From the NCBI RefSeq assembly GCF_007830065.1, contig NZ_VLKK01000014.1, forward strand, positions 1 to 64,000: a stretch of 64,000 bases of DNA, read 5' to 3'. Positions 1-8,668 of this stretch are shown one piece after another. Within the stretch, counting starts at the first letter, position 1, and each line of letters starts with the position of its first letter. Made by a program: the position numbers and the translations under genes. The DNA comes from Sphingobium wenxiniae (GTDB taxonomy: Bacteria > Pseudomonadota > Alphaproteobacteria > Sphingomonadales > Sphingomonadaceae). The notes below the pieces were generated by a model. The model was not told where the DNA came from. It made no database searches and saw only the letters and a list, made by a program, of their open reading frames with translations.

Positions 1-1
1 T

Positions 2-163
2 CCCGGGTCAACTCTCAGTGGAAATCAACAGGTAAGGCTGAAGGAGCACTGCAAGGAACATCTGGCCCCTTACAAGTACCCGCGCTGGATAACTTTCGTC
101 GACGAATTGCCCAAGACGGCCACCGGCAAGATTCAGCGCTTTCGTCTGCGAGAGAAAGCATGA
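2..163 (+). CDS. Acyl-CoA ligase, C-terminal end only (probably aryl-CoA ligase)
   Basis: This is the last 53 codons of an AMP-forming acyl-CoA synthetase whose body lies left of the window. The frame reads ...[18 protein letters not shown] followed by [10 protein letters not shown], which contains the conserved lysine that ANL-family enzymes use in adenylation. The stop codon overlaps the start of the ferredoxin reductase (ATGA), so it is the upstream gene of the same operon. In this context a benzoate- or hydroxybenzoate-CoA ligase is the natural guess, but the substrate-determining region is outside the window. Confidence 0.85.
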   Translation, partial: PGSTLSGNQQVRLKEHCKEHLAPYKYPRWITFVDELPKTATGKIQRFRLREKA

Positions 164-1410
164 GCCAGTCTGATAGATATGACATCGTCATAGTTGGCGC
201 TGGTCACGCCGGTGCGCAGGCAGCGATTGCACTGCGGGGGGCGGGGTTCGAAGGTACGATTGCCGTGGTGGGGCGTGAAAATGAGCTTCCCTACGAACGG
301 CCGCCGCTCTCGAAGGAATATCTTGCTCAGGAACGTCCGTTCGAGAGCCTCTATCTCCGTCCGGCGGAATATTGGACCGAAAAACAGATCGCCATGCTTT
401 TAGGCAAGACCGTGGTGGCAGTTGATCAAGCAGAGCATACGGTTTCGAGCGAAGACGGAATGCGGATCGAATTTGGAAAACTGATCTGGTGCGCCGGTGG
501 CGATCCACGCGGTCTTCCGGTTACGGGCGCGGACTTGTCCGGGGTCCATGCGGTGCGCGATCGCGAGGATGTCGATGCCATCATGGCCGAGCTTCCGACA
601 GTCGATAAAGTCGTGGTTATTGGCGGTGGCTATATCGGTTTGGAGGCCGCCGCAGTCCTCTCCAAGTTGGGTAAACGAGTTACACTGCTGGAAGCACTGC
701 CGCGTGTGCTGGCCCGGGTCGCGGGCGAGGGCCTGTCCGATTTTTATCATGTAGAGCACCGTGCTCAAGGGGTCGATTTGCGGGTCGATCAGCAGGTCGA
801 AGCATTGGAGGGGGACGGGCATGTCTCCGGGGTCAGGCTGGCAGGTGGGGACATCTTGCCTGCGCAGATGGTTATCGTCGGTATCGGCATTGTTCCATGT
901 GTCGAACCGTTGCTTGAGGCCGGGGCCGCTGGAGGCAACGGCGTTCTCGTTGATGCGCAATGCCGAACGACTCTCCCGGATGTCTTCGCGATAGGCGATT
1001 GCGCCGCGCATCGGAACGCCTTTGCCGATGGCGATGTGATTCGCCTTGAATCCGTACAGAATGCCAATGACATGGCGGCGGTAGTGGCCAAGACGATCTG
1101 TGGCGAAGAGGCAGAGTACAAGGCAACGCCCTGGTTTTGGTCCAATCAGTACGATCTGCGCCTGCAGACTGTCGGGTTGTCCGCCGGTCATGACCATGCG
1201 GTCGTCAGGGGTGACCCCGCCAGTCGCAAATTTTCGGTCGTCTATCTGCGCCGCGGACAGGTGATCGCGCTCGACTGTGTCAACAATGTACGCGACTATT
1301 CGCATGGTCGCAGGCTGGTCGAACTTGGCATCAAGGCCGATCCGGCCGAACTGGCGGACGATTCCAGGCAATTGAAGGAATGGCTGAAGGCGTCCTCTCC
1401 GACCGCTTGA
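160..1410 (+). CDS. FAD-dependent ferredoxin/rhodocoxin-type reductase
   Basis: A 416-residue pyridine nucleotide-disulphide-type oxidoreductase that should pass electrons from NAD(P)H through FAD to a ferredoxin, typically for an oxygenase. The FAD-binding GAGHAG motif lies near residue 12, the second Rossmann motif [13 protein letters not shown] near residue 150, and the FAD-contacting [10 protein letters not shown] near residue 275; a C-terminal reductase domain follows. Length is normal for the rhodocoxin/putidaredoxin reductase family. It overlaps the ligase stop by ATGA and sits 15 bp before the DUF4863 gene. No ferredoxin or oxygenase gene is visible here, so its partner must be encoded outside the window. 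Which oxygenase it serves, possibly the benzoyl-CoA epoxidase, is inference. Confidence 0.88.
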   Translation: MSQSDRYDIVIVGAGHAGAQAAIALRGAGFEGTIAVVGRENELPYERPPLSKEYLAQERPFESLYLRPAEYWTEKQIAMLLGKTVVAVDQAEHTVSSEDGMRIEFGKLIWCAGGDPRGLPVTGADLSGVHAVRDREDVDAIMAELPTVDKVVVIGGGYIGLEAAAVLSKLGKRVTLLEALPRVLARVAGEGLSDFYHVEHRAQGVDLRVDQQVEALEGDGHVSGVRLAGGDILPAQMVIVGIGIVPCVEPLLEAGAAGGNGVLVDAQCRTTLPDVFAIGDCAAHRNAFADGDVIRLESVQNANDMAAVVAKTICGEEAEYKATPWFWSNQYDLRLQTVGLSAGHDHAVVRGDPASRKFSVVYLRRGQVIALDCVNNVRDYSHGRRLVELGIKADPAELADDSRQLKEWLKASSPTA

Positions 1411-1425
1411 AAGGTAGAGTATGTT

Positions 1426-1908
1426 ATGAGTGAAAGTCCGCAAACGCCCGAAGCATTCGTGCAGCATTTCGTAGAGGTGACGCAGCGCATTTCCGGGCAG
1501 GTGATTGGTTCGGACCTCGAAGAGCAACTCAATCAGGCCTTTCCGGCAGGGGGCGAGTGGTTCGAAGCTGCCAAACGGATGTGTCGCGCAGGCTGTGAAG
1601 AAGGCTGGCTTTGCGCGCGCGAAGCTGGCGGGATCAAGTTCGGCCGCGCCGTACCGCCCAGCGATACCCTAAATGGCATGTCGATCGATGTCGTAGAGAT
1701 GGACAGTATCGTCGGACCCCACCATTCGCACCCAAACGGAGAGATCGATCTGGTGATGCCGCTGCTTGGCGCAGCGGAATTCGATGGGCGTGGTGCGGGC
1801 TGGAAGGTTTACGGCCCTGGTTCGGCCCATCGACCCACCGTCACTGGGGGAAAAGCGTTGGTGCTCTACCTACTGCCGGACGGTGCAATCGAATTTACCC
1901 GGGGTTGA
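1426..1908 (+). CDS. DUF4863 / 4-hydroxylaminobenzoate lyase-like cupin protein
   Basis: A 160-residue protein resembling the DUF4863 family, which includes 4-hydroxylaminobenzoate lyase (PnbB) of nitrobenzoate degraders. The C-terminal half reads like a cupin metal site: an H-x-H-x3-E arrangement in GPHHSHPNGEIDLV (about residues 93-106) and a later histidine in GPGSAHRP. It lies between the ferredoxin reductase and an enoyl-CoA hydratase with almost no spacing, so it is part of the aromatic-acid operon. A nitroaromatic role is not supported by the neighbours; it may act on a CoA-thioester intermediate or a side product. The family assignment comes from recall of motifs and is fairly but not fully certain. 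Confidence 0.7.
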   Translation: MSESPQTPEAFVQHFVEVTQRISGQVIGSDLEEQLNQAFPAGGEWFEAAKRMCRAGCEEGWLCAREAGGIKFGRAVPPSDTLNGMSIDVVEMDSIVGPHHSHPNGEIDLVMPLLGAAEFDGRGAGWKVYGPGSAHRPTVTGGKALVLYLLPDGAIEFTRG

Positions 1909-1909
1909 C

Positions 1910-2695
1910 GTGTCTGACCCCGCCGAAAAACGTATTGCGCTGCATATACAGGATAGCATTGCCACGATCACACTGACGCGGGAGGCGCGTAAGAACTCGA
2001 TCGACGGGCCAATGCATTTTGCTTTGCGCGATGCACTTTCCCGGATCGAAACAGATCCTGCAATCCGTGCCGTCATACTGACCGGTTCCGGAACGGCCTT
2101 TTGTGCAGGCCAGGATCTGAACGAGCGCGCCCGCACGTTTGAGCAAGGCGATACGCCAGACCTTCGCGCTTCGCTGGAAGATAATTACAACCCGCTTATC
2201 CGCCGGCTGGCCCGCTTGGACTGCCCGGTCATATCGGCAGTTAATGGTATTGCCTTTGGCGCTGGCGCCGGTCTTGCCATCGCTGCCGATATCGTACTCT
2301 GCGCTGAATCCGCCCGCTTCCAATTCGGCTTTGTCAATGTCGGGCTTGGTCCGGACAGTGGTGTAAGCTGGACCTTGCCGCGGCTCGTCGGTCAGGCACG
2401 CGCACTTGATCTTGCACTGACGGGGAGGCTGGTGAAGGCGGATGAAGCATTCGCCATCGGTCTTGTCAGTCGCGTTGTCATCGATGCAGAATTGACGACG
2501 ACTGCGCGTGCCATCGCCAAGGAATTTGCTGCGTGCTCGTCCAGTGCTTTGACCTCGATTAAGAAGCTACTTCGAACCAATCCCAACGGGTCATTCGATG
2601 CCGCCTTGGACGCTGAGCGCGATGCCCAAGACCGGCTTGGTCGAAGCGATGCCTATCGCGCAGCGGTTCTCCGCTTTGTGCAATCCCGTAAGTGA
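1910..2695 (+). CDS. Enoyl-CoA hydratase/isomerase (PaaG/PaaB-like)
   Basis: A 261-residue crotonase-fold protein. I chose the GTG at 1910, one base after the preceding stop, because translation from there starts with the family's N-terminal strand; the longer frame upstream is antisense to nothing and overlaps the previous gene. The oxyanion-hole regions are visible as GTAFCAGQDL (about residues 62-71) and GIAFGAGAGLA (about 107-117). This family hydrates or isomerises 2,3-enoyl-CoA thioesters. In the operon it would work in beta-oxidation of the ring-cleavage product, 3,4-dehydroadipyl-CoA, together with the fused hydratase/dehydrogenase at 4267. The precise substrate cannot be read from sequence. 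Confidence 0.85.
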   Translation: MSDPAEKRIALHIQDSIATITLTREARKNSIDGPMHFALRDALSRIETDPAIRAVILTGSGTAFCAGQDLNERARTFEQGDTPDLRASLEDNYNPLIRRLARLDCPVISAVNGIAFGAGAGLAIAADIVLCAESARFQFGFVNVGLGPDSGVSWTLPRLVGQARALDLALTGRLVKADEAFAIGLVSRVVIDAELTTTARAIAKEFAACSSSALTSIKKLLRTNPNGSFDAALDAERDAQDRLGRSDAYRAAVLRFVQSRK

Positions 2696-2718
2696 TTTTG
2701 CTTTAGGATCCAAACTCT

Positions 2719-4263
2719 ATGAACAATGTAATAGCGCTAAAAAGCTACGCCGCAGACCGTTGGCTTGCGGAAGGCGAAGGGGCAGAACTCGTCTCGGCTA
2801 TCGACGGCGCGACGGTCGCCCTCATGCCAGGAGTAGCCGATGTGAGGGAGATGATCGATCATGCCCGCCGGGTCGGTGGCCCGGCTTTACGGGCCATGAC
2901 TTTTCGGCAGCGAGGAGAAATGCTCAAGGCGGCGGCTGCGGCAATTAGTGAGCGTAAAGCCGAACTTTACGCGCTGTCCTCGTTCACCGGGGCGACGAAG
3001 GGTGACAGCGCTTTCGATATCGAAGGCGGGATTGGCACATTTTTTGTCTATGCTTCGAAAGCCAAGACACTACCCGATGCGCATTTCATGCTGGAAGGTG
3101 GGCGCGAAACGCTAAGTAAGGGAGATTTTTTAGGGCAGCACGTCCTGGCCCCCCTGATCGGGGTCGCAGTTCATATTAACGCTTACAACTTCCCTGTTTG
3201 GGGAATGTTGGAGAAACTGGCTCCGACGCTGCTTGCTGGCATGCCCGCCATCATAAAACCTGCGACCTTCGGGTCATACCTGACTGAAGCGGCATTTCGG
3301 ATCATGATCGAAAGCGGGGCGCTACCCACTGGATCTGTTCAGTTGCTTCTGGGCGATACGAGCGATCTGCTCGATTTGCTCGACGGGCAGGATAGTGTGG
3401 CCTTCACCGGTTCGGCCGCGACCGCCAACCGGCTAAAAACTCATCCTAACATAGTGAAGAACACCGTGCGGTTTGCGGCCGAACAGGACAGCCTCAACGC
3501 GTCGATCCTTGGTATGGATGCGGGGCCGGGCACACCGGAATTCGACTTGTACGTCAAGGAAGTTGCGCGCGAGATGACGCAGAAGGCGGGGCAAAAATGC
3601 ACTGCGATCCGGCGCGCGCTCGTGCCGACCAGTATGCTGGACAGTGTTCAGAACGCGCTCATTTCACGCCTTGGCAACGCGACGATCGGTGACCCTCGCG
3701 ATGAGACGACCAGATTGGGCGCGCTTGCCGGAATTCCCCAACGAGCGGATGTGATCGCCAACTTGGGGAAGTTGACGGCGGAGGCTGAGGTCGTTTTTGG
3801 AGGAGAAGTTCCAGAACTGCATGGCAATCTTGCCAAAGGCGCTTTTTTCGAACCGACCCTTCTGCGTTGCGAAAACCCGGATGCGGCAGAAGCGGTCCAC
3901 TCGATCGAAGCCTTCGGCCCGGTTTGCACGCTTATGCCTTACCGTGACGCAGACGACGCCATCATGCTCGCCAAAAAGGGCAAAGGTTCGCTCGCCCTTT
4001 CCATTTTTAGCCACGACAGAGGCGTGACCGTGGATCTTGTGAAGGGGGTCTCGACTTTCCACGGCCGGGTCATGATCGTTGATCGTGACAATGCCGAGCA
4101 TTCGACCGGTCATGGCGCGGCGATGCCGCATCTTCAGCACGGAGGGCCCGGTCGCGCTGGTGGCGGGGCCGAACTTGGCGGTACGATTGGGATGCTGCCC
4201 TATATGCAGCGTAGTGCCATTCAGGGGAGTGAAGCCTTGATTAGCGCAGTGGCGGAATCCTGA
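2719..4263 (+). CDS. boxD: Aldehyde dehydrogenase, likely 3,4-dehydroadipyl-CoA semialdehyde dehydrogenase (BoxD-like)
   Basis: A 514-residue aldehyde dehydrogenase of the PaaZ/PaaN/BoxD branch. The general-base glutamate is in FAAEQDSLN (about E255) and the nucleophilic cysteine in KAGQKCTAIR (about C294); the cofactor region SVAFTGSAATANRL precedes them. It has no fused enoyl-CoA hydratase domain, unlike PaaZ, which favours the stand-alone BoxD type that oxidises the semialdehyde formed when BoxC opens 2,3-epoxybenzoyl-CoA with loss of formate. The formate dehydrogenase genes downstream in the same operon fit this. The alternative is a phenylacetate-pathway semialdehyde dehydrogenase (PaaN). 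It is followed after 3 bp by the next gene. Confidence 0.7.
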   Translation: MNNVIALKSYAADRWLAEGEGAELVSAIDGATVALMPGVADVREMIDHARRVGGPALRAMTFRQRGEMLKAAAAAISERKAELYALSSFTGATKGDSAFDIEGGIGTFFVYASKAKTLPDAHFMLEGGRETLSKGDFLGQHVLAPLIGVAVHINAYNFPVWGMLEKLAPTLLAGMPAIIKPATFGSYLTEAAFRIMIESGALPTGSVQLLLGDTSDLLDLLDGQDSVAFTGSAATANRLKTHPNIVKNTVRFAAEQDSLNASILGMDAGPGTPEFDLYVKEVAREMTQKAGQKCTAIRRALVPTSMLDSVQNALISRLGNATIGDPRDETTRLGALAGIPQRADVIANLGKLTAEAEVVFGGEVPELHGNLAKGAFFEPTLLRCENPDAAEAVHSIEAFGPVCTLMPYRDADDAIMLAKKGKGSLALSIFSHDRGVTVDLVKGVSTFHGRVMIVDRDNAEHSTGHGAAMPHLQHGGPGRAGGGAELGGTIGMLPYMQRSAIQGSEALISAVAES

Positions 4264-4266
4264 TCG

Positions 4267-6282
4267 ATGCAAGAAATCGCCAAGTGGGAACGGGATGGTG
4301 CGGTCGCCATCCTCACTATCAATAATCCCCCGGTAAACGCCATTTCCAGAGAGGTGCGTGCTGCGCTGGTCGAAGGCGTGAACCGGGCCGCCAAAGATGA
4401 CGATGTCGGCGCGCTGGTTATTGCTTGTGCAGGTCGCACTTTTTTTGCCGGAGCCGATCTTAAGGAATTCGGAAAGCCGTCGACCAAACCGTTCCTGACC
4501 GAAGTTGTAGATACGATCGAGAGTTCGGACAAACCAATCGTGGCCGCGATCCACGGCAGTGCGTTGGGAGGTGGTCTTGAGATCGCCATGGCCTGTCACT
4601 GGCGCGTTGCCGAGCCGGATGCCAAGCTTGGCCTGCCCGAAGTCAAGCTGGGGTTGATGCCCGGCGCGCGTGGGACACAGCATCTGCCCCGTCTGGTGGG
4701 GGTGAAGAATGCGCTGGAGATCATTGCGTTCGGCAATCCGGTTACGGCCCGTGCAGCGCATGAAATGGGTCTTGTCGACGTCATTGCTGAAGGGGATCTC
4801 CTTCAGTCGGCAATTGCGCAAGCGAACAAAGTTGTTGGAAGGCCGCCGCGCCGAACACGCGAGCAAGTCGCTGAAAAAGTCGACGACGCCGTTTACGATG
4901 AGTTCGCCAGGTCGAATTCCCGCAAGTTCGATCGACTCGATGCCCCACCGGCGATTATCGCGTCGGTTCGGGCCGCGACAGAGCTGCCGTTTGAACAAGG
5001 TGTCGCGCGCGAACGGGAAATATTCCTGAAGCTGCGGGAAGGACCGCAGAACGAAGCGCTGCGGCACGTATTCTTCGCCGAGCGTGAGGCCGCGAAGGTG
5101 CCGGGAATCGATAGTGTAGTACCGCGCGAGATCAGCCGGGTAGGCGTGGTCGGTAGTGGCACCATGGGCAGTGGTATCGCAATTGCACTGCATGTCGCCG
5201 GCTATCCCGTGACGCTTTACGAGCGCGATCCGGCGGCTCTGGATCGTGGCTGTCAACATATTCGTGCGGTGCTTGAAGCGAATGCCAATGCAGGGCGGAT
5301 GACCCGGGAAGCAGCGGATGCGGCATTGAACGCACTTCAACCGGTTACTGCTATGGAAGCGTTGTCCGATGTCGATCTGGTAATCGAGGCCGCTTATGAA
5401 ACGATGGAGGTCAAGCGGGCGATCTTCTCAGAGTTGGACCGCATTGCCCGACCGGGAGCTATTCTCGCTTCCAACACGTCCTATCTGGACCTTGATGCGA
5501 TAGCTCAGGTGACGTCGCGTCCATCGGACGTCATCGGGCTGCACTTCTTTTCGCCGGCGCATGTGATGAAATTGCTCGAAATCGTGCGTGGTGTAGAAAC
5601 TGCCACCGACGTGATCGCGACAGCCTTTGTGTTGGCGAAATGCATCGGCAAGCGCGCCGTTCTGTCGGGCAACGCCTGGGGCTTTATCGGCAACCGGATG
5701 CTGGCGGTGCGCCGCGAACAGGCCGAAGCGATGGCCGTGGAGGGCGCTTCGCCTGCACAAGTGGACAAGGTGATGGAGGCTTTCGGGATGGCCATGGGGC
5801 CGTTTCGCGTTGGGGACCTTGCCGGGCTGGACCTTGGATGGACGCCGGAAACCTCGAGCGGTTCGACCATTAGGGAACGGCTCAACGAAGCTGGGCGGCG
5901 AGGGCAGAAGACCGGCAAAGGCTTTTACGATTATGATGAGAAACGCCGCCCCGTTTCTTCGCAAGAGACGCTCGATATTATCGCAGGCTTTGCGCGAGAT
6001 CGCGGGATCGTGCAGCGCGCGTTTACCGATGAGGAAATTCTCGATCGCCTGCTCTGGCCCATGGTGAACGAAGGAGCGTCGATTCTGGCGGACGGTATCG
6101 CGCTGCGGGAATCCGATATCGATGTGGTTTGGATCAATGGCTATGGCTGGCCTGCCTGGAACGGTGGCCCGATGTTCCACGCCCGCAGAACTGGTCACGG
6201 CGAAGTCATCCGTCGTCTTGAGGAATTGGGAATTCAGCCTTCTGCGGGACTTCGTAAATTGGCGGAAGAGAACGCGCCATGA
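4267..6282 (+). CDS. Bifunctional enoyl-CoA hydratase / 3-hydroxyacyl-CoA dehydrogenase (FadB/FadJ-like)
   Basis: A 671-residue fusion. The first roughly 190 residues are a crotonase domain ([14 protein letters not shown], then [12 protein letters not shown]). From about residue 290 there is a 3-hydroxyacyl-CoA dehydrogenase NAD-binding domain ([15 protein letters not shown]) with the catalytic histidine region [10 protein letters not shown] near residue 425, followed by two C-terminal dehydrogenase repeats. It would hydrate and oxidise dehydroadipyl-CoA to 3-oxoadipyl-CoA in this operon. Length is typical of peroxisomal-type or FadJ-like multifunctional enzymes. The start is 3 bp after the aldehyde dehydrogenase stop, and the last codons overlap the hydrolase start by ATGA. 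Confidence 0.9.
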   Translation: MQEIAKWERDGAVAILTINNPPVNAISREVRAALVEGVNRAAKDDDVGALVIACAGRTFFAGADLKEFGKPSTKPFLTEVVDTIESSDKPIVAAIHGSALGGGLEIAMACHWRVAEPDAKLGLPEVKLGLMPGARGTQHLPRLVGVKNALEIIAFGNPVTARAAHEMGLVDVIAEGDLLQSAIAQANKVVGRPPRRTREQVAEKVDDAVYDEFARSNSRKFDRLDAPPAIIASVRAATELPFEQGVAREREIFLKLREGPQNEALRHVFFAEREAAKVPGIDSVVPREISRVGVVGSGTMGSGIAIALHVAGYPVTLYERDPAALDRGCQHIRAVLEANANAGRMTREAADAALNALQPVTAMEALSDVDLVIEAAYETMEVKRAIFSELDRIARPGAILASNTSYLDLDAIAQVTSRPSDVIGLHFFSPAHVMKLLEIVRGVETATDVIATAFVLAKCIGKRAVLSGNAWGFIGNRMLAVRREQAEAMAVEGASPAQVDKVMEAFGMAMGPFRVGDLAGLDLGWTPETSSGSTIRERLNEAGRRGQKTGKGFYDYDEKRRPVSSQETLDIIAGFARDRGIVQRAFTDEEILDRLLWPMVNEGASILADGIALRESDIDVVWINGYGWPAWNGGPMFHARRTGHGEVIRRLEELGIQPSAGLRKLAEENAP

Positions 6283-7043
6283 TATTGTCGACCATCGAGG
6301 TCGCGGGCAAACGGCTCGAAGTAGCGACCTGGCGATCAGATCACGGACGCGGGCTTCCCATCCTACTGTTGCACGAAGGACTCGGCTCAATCCGTTTGTG
6401 GAAGGCTTTTCCGGAAGAACTGGCCGCAAAGACTGGGCGGACAGTCATCGCATGGTCGCGAAGGGGGCACGGATCTAGCGATGCGCGCGATGATGCTCAC
6501 ACTGTGAACTATATGCATCGAGAGGCGGATTTCCTTCCAGACATTCATCACCAGCTAGGAATCGAACGTGCCCACTGGTTCGGTCACAGCGATGGTGCAT
6601 CGATCGCACTGATTGGCGCCTCGCGTACCCAACAATTCTGTTCCAGCCTGATACTCGAAGCGCCTCATGTTCTCGTCGAAGACCTGACATACGAGAGCAT
6701 CGCCAAAGTTACCGCCGGCTTTACGCAGTCCGATATGGGAGAGCGCATGCGGCGCTATCACGAGGAGCCGTATCCGCTATTTCGAGACTGGAGTGCGATT
6801 TGGCTATCGCCGGAATTTCGCGAATGGAACATTGAGGATGTTCTGTCTAGAATCGATAAGCCCATGCTGCTTATCCAAGGCCGCAACGACCAATACGGAA
6901 CGATGGACCAACTGGATAGGATCGTTCGTGCGGTTCCGCGAGCCATCAAGGTGGAGATCGACGATTGTGGTCATTCCCCGCATCTTGAACAGGAACAGCG
7001 AGTGCTCGAAGCGGTATGCGATTTCCTAAAGGATAAGGAATAA
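6279..7043 (+). CDS. Alpha/beta-fold hydrolase
   Basis: A 254-residue alpha/beta hydrolase. The nucleophile elbow is GHSDG (serine about 104), the acid is probably the aspartate in QGRNDQYG (about residue 208), and the histidine is in DDCGHSPHLE near residue 233. The early HEGLGS segment forms the oxyanion hole. It overlaps the preceding gene by ATGA and is separated from the thiolase by 3 bp, so it is co-translated with the beta-oxidation enzymes. Possible roles are hydrolysis of a lactone or rescue of CoA from dead-end thioesters. The sequence alone does not distinguish an enol-lactonase, C-C hydrolase or thioesterase. Confidence 0.8.
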   Translation: MILSTIEVAGKRLEVATWRSDHGRGLPILLLHEGLGSIRLWKAFPEELAAKTGRTVIAWSRRGHGSSDARDDAHTVNYMHREADFLPDIHHQLGIERAHWFGHSDGASIALIGASRTQQFCSSLILEAPHVLVEDLTYESIAKVTAGFTQSDMGERMRRYHEEPYPLFRDWSAIWLSPEFREWNIEDVLSRIDKPMLLIQGRNDQYGTMDQLDRIVRAVPRAIKVEIDDCGHSPHLEQEQRVLEAVCDFLKDKE

Positions 7044-7046
7044 GAC

Positions 7047-8249
7047 ATGGCCGCCGCGTTTATTTGCGATGCTATTCGCACACCGATCGGTCGCTATGGC
7101 GGTGCACTGTCTTCCATTCGTGCCGATGATCTGGCCGCCATTACTATCCGTGAGCTGATGAAACGCAACCAGGGCGTAGACTGGGCTGCGCTAGATGATG
7201 TCATCCTGGGCTGCGCTAATCAGGCGGGCGAGGACAATCGCAATGTCGCCAGAATGGCCGGGCTTCTTGCAGGGTTGCCACACGCCGTCGGCGGCTCGAC
7301 CGTCAACCGGCTGTGTGGTTCCGGCCTCGATGCGCTGGGCACTGCGGCACGTGCCATTCGTGCGAGCGATGCGGAGTTCATGTTGGCCGGTGGAGTCGAA
7401 AGCATGAGTCGGGCGCCATTTGTCATGCCGAAGGCATCTGCGGCATTCTCTCGGGTTAACACCGTCTACGACACGACGATTGGCTGGCGCTTCGTAAACG
7501 ACGCCATGAAGGTTCGCTATGGCGTCGATTCCATGCCCGAAACTGCAGAAAATGTTGCCGTGGACTTCGGCGTATCCCGCGAAGATCAGGATCATTTTGC
7601 CCTGCGTAGCCAGCAAAAGGCTGCCACGGCGCAGGCTAACGGTCGTCTCGCGGTAGAGATTTGCCCTGTCCTCGTTCCGCAGCGCAAGGGCGAGCCCCTC
7701 GCTGTTGATAGAGATGAGCACCCCCGCGCGACGACATTGGAAGATCTATCGCGCCTGAAGCCAATCGTGCGAGCGGAGGGATCCGTTACCGCCGGAAATT
7801 CGAGCGGGGTGAACGACGGGGCGGCTGTCCTGATCGTCGCCAGCGAGAAGGCTGCCTATACACATGGCCTTATACCGCGCGCTCGTATAGTCGCAATGAC
7901 AACGGCAGGCGTAGAGCCACGGGTCATGGGGATTGGGCCGGCGCCGGCTACATTGAAGCTCTTGCAGATGACTGGTATTGCTATCGACGCCATCGGAGTG
8001 ATCGAACTCAACGAGGCGTTTGCATCGCAGGCGTTGGCCGTCATTGAGGCGCTAAGGCTGCCGCACGACGATCCGCGCATAAATCCGAATGGCGGCGCGA
8101 TCGCTCTTGGGCATCCGCTCGGGATGTCTGGCGCTCGGCTTGGACTGACGGCTACTGAAGAATTGATCCAAACCAACGAGCGCTACGCCATCGCAACGAT
8201 GTGCATCGGTGTTGGGCAGGGTATTGCCCTCTTGCTTGAGCGGGTTTGA
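7047..8249 (+). CDS. pcaF: 3-oxoadipyl-CoA thiolase (PcaF/PaaJ-like)
   Basis: A 400-residue thiolase of the degradative type. The acyl-accepting cysteine is about C90 in STVNRLCGSGLD, the catalytic histidine about H356 in ALGHPLGMSG, and the second cysteine about C386 in TMCIGVGQG; the last motif usually reads CIGGGQG, so there is one conservative change. The N-terminal ICDAIRTPIGRYGGAL fits the PcaF group. It would cleave 3-oxoadipyl-CoA to acetyl-CoA and succinyl-CoA, the end point of aerobic benzoyl-CoA, phenylacetyl-CoA and beta-ketoadipate routes. Its stop codon shares bases with the fdsG start (TGATG), which ties the formate dehydrogenase genes to the catabolic operon. Confidence 0.88.
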   Translation: MAAAFICDAIRTPIGRYGGALSSIRADDLAAITIRELMKRNQGVDWAALDDVILGCANQAGEDNRNVARMAGLLAGLPHAVGGSTVNRLCGSGLDALGTAARAIRASDAEFMLAGGVESMSRAPFVMPKASAAFSRVNTVYDTTIGWRFVNDAMKVRYGVDSMPETAENVAVDFGVSREDQDHFALRSQQKAATAQANGRLAVEICPVLVPQRKGEPLAVDRDEHPRATTLEDLSRLKPIVRAEGSVTAGNSSGVNDGAAVLIVASEKAAYTHGLIPRARIVAMTTAGVEPRVMGIGPAPATLKLLQMTGIAIDAIGVIELNEAFASQALAVIEALRLPHDDPRINPNGGAIALGHPLGMSGARLGLTATEELIQTNERYAIATMCIGVGQGIALLLERV

Positions 8250-8668
8250 TGTCGATTTCTTTAGAAGCCATCGTCGCTCGTCACGCGGACCGAGATGGCC
8301 CGCTCCTGCCGATCCTGCATGACGTGCAGGCGGAAATCGGCGCTATTGATGCGGGTACGGAAACGCGCATCGCGCATCTTCTGAACCTGACCCGCGCCGA
8401 AGTGCACGGCGTGGTCAGCTTCTATCACGACTTCAAGGCCCAGGCCGATCCGCGCCCGGTGGTGCATATCTGCCGGGCCGAGGCGTGCCAGGCCCGCGGG
8501 ATCGAGGCGATGATGCCTGCCGTCGCCGCAGCGGCTGGCGACAGGGTTCGGGTCGAGACGGTCTATTGCCTAGGCTTGTGCAGCGTCGGCCCCAATGCGC
8601 GGATCGGCGACGATCTCCACGCGCGGCTGGACGAGGGCGCTCTGACGAAACTGGTGGAACGCGCATGA
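8249..8668 (+). CDS. fdsG: NAD-dependent formate dehydrogenase gamma subunit
   Basis: A 139-residue thioredoxin-like [2Fe-2S] protein of the NuoE/FdsG family. Iron-sulphur ligands are visible as C-x4-C in ICRAEACQ (about residue 74) and C-x3-C in VYCLGLCS (about residue 111). I chose the ATG at 8249, which overlaps the thiolase stop as TGATG, rather than the TTG one codon earlier. FdsG joins FdsB as the diaphorase part of the soluble molybdenum formate dehydrogenase and passes electrons toward NAD+. It overlaps fdsB by ATGA. The codon use is noticeably GC-richer than in the catabolic genes just upstream. Confidence 0.93.
   Translation: MSISLEAIVARHADRDGPLLPILHDVQAEIGAIDAGTETRIAHLLNLTRAEVHGVVSFYHDFKAQADPRPVVHICRAEACQARGIEAMMPAVAAAAGDRVRVETVYCLGLCSVGPNARIGDDLHARLDEGALTKLVERA

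Noticed and set aside
1766..1909. Longer N-terminus for the enoyl-CoA hydratase
   Set aside because: It would overlap the previous gene by 140 bp and adds non-conserved sequence; the GTG at 1910 gives a normal crotonase start.
3664..5340. A 558-codon - strand open frame across the aldehyde dehydrogenase and hydratase genes
   Set aside because: Shadow of high-GC genes; the + strand carries clear catalytic motifs.
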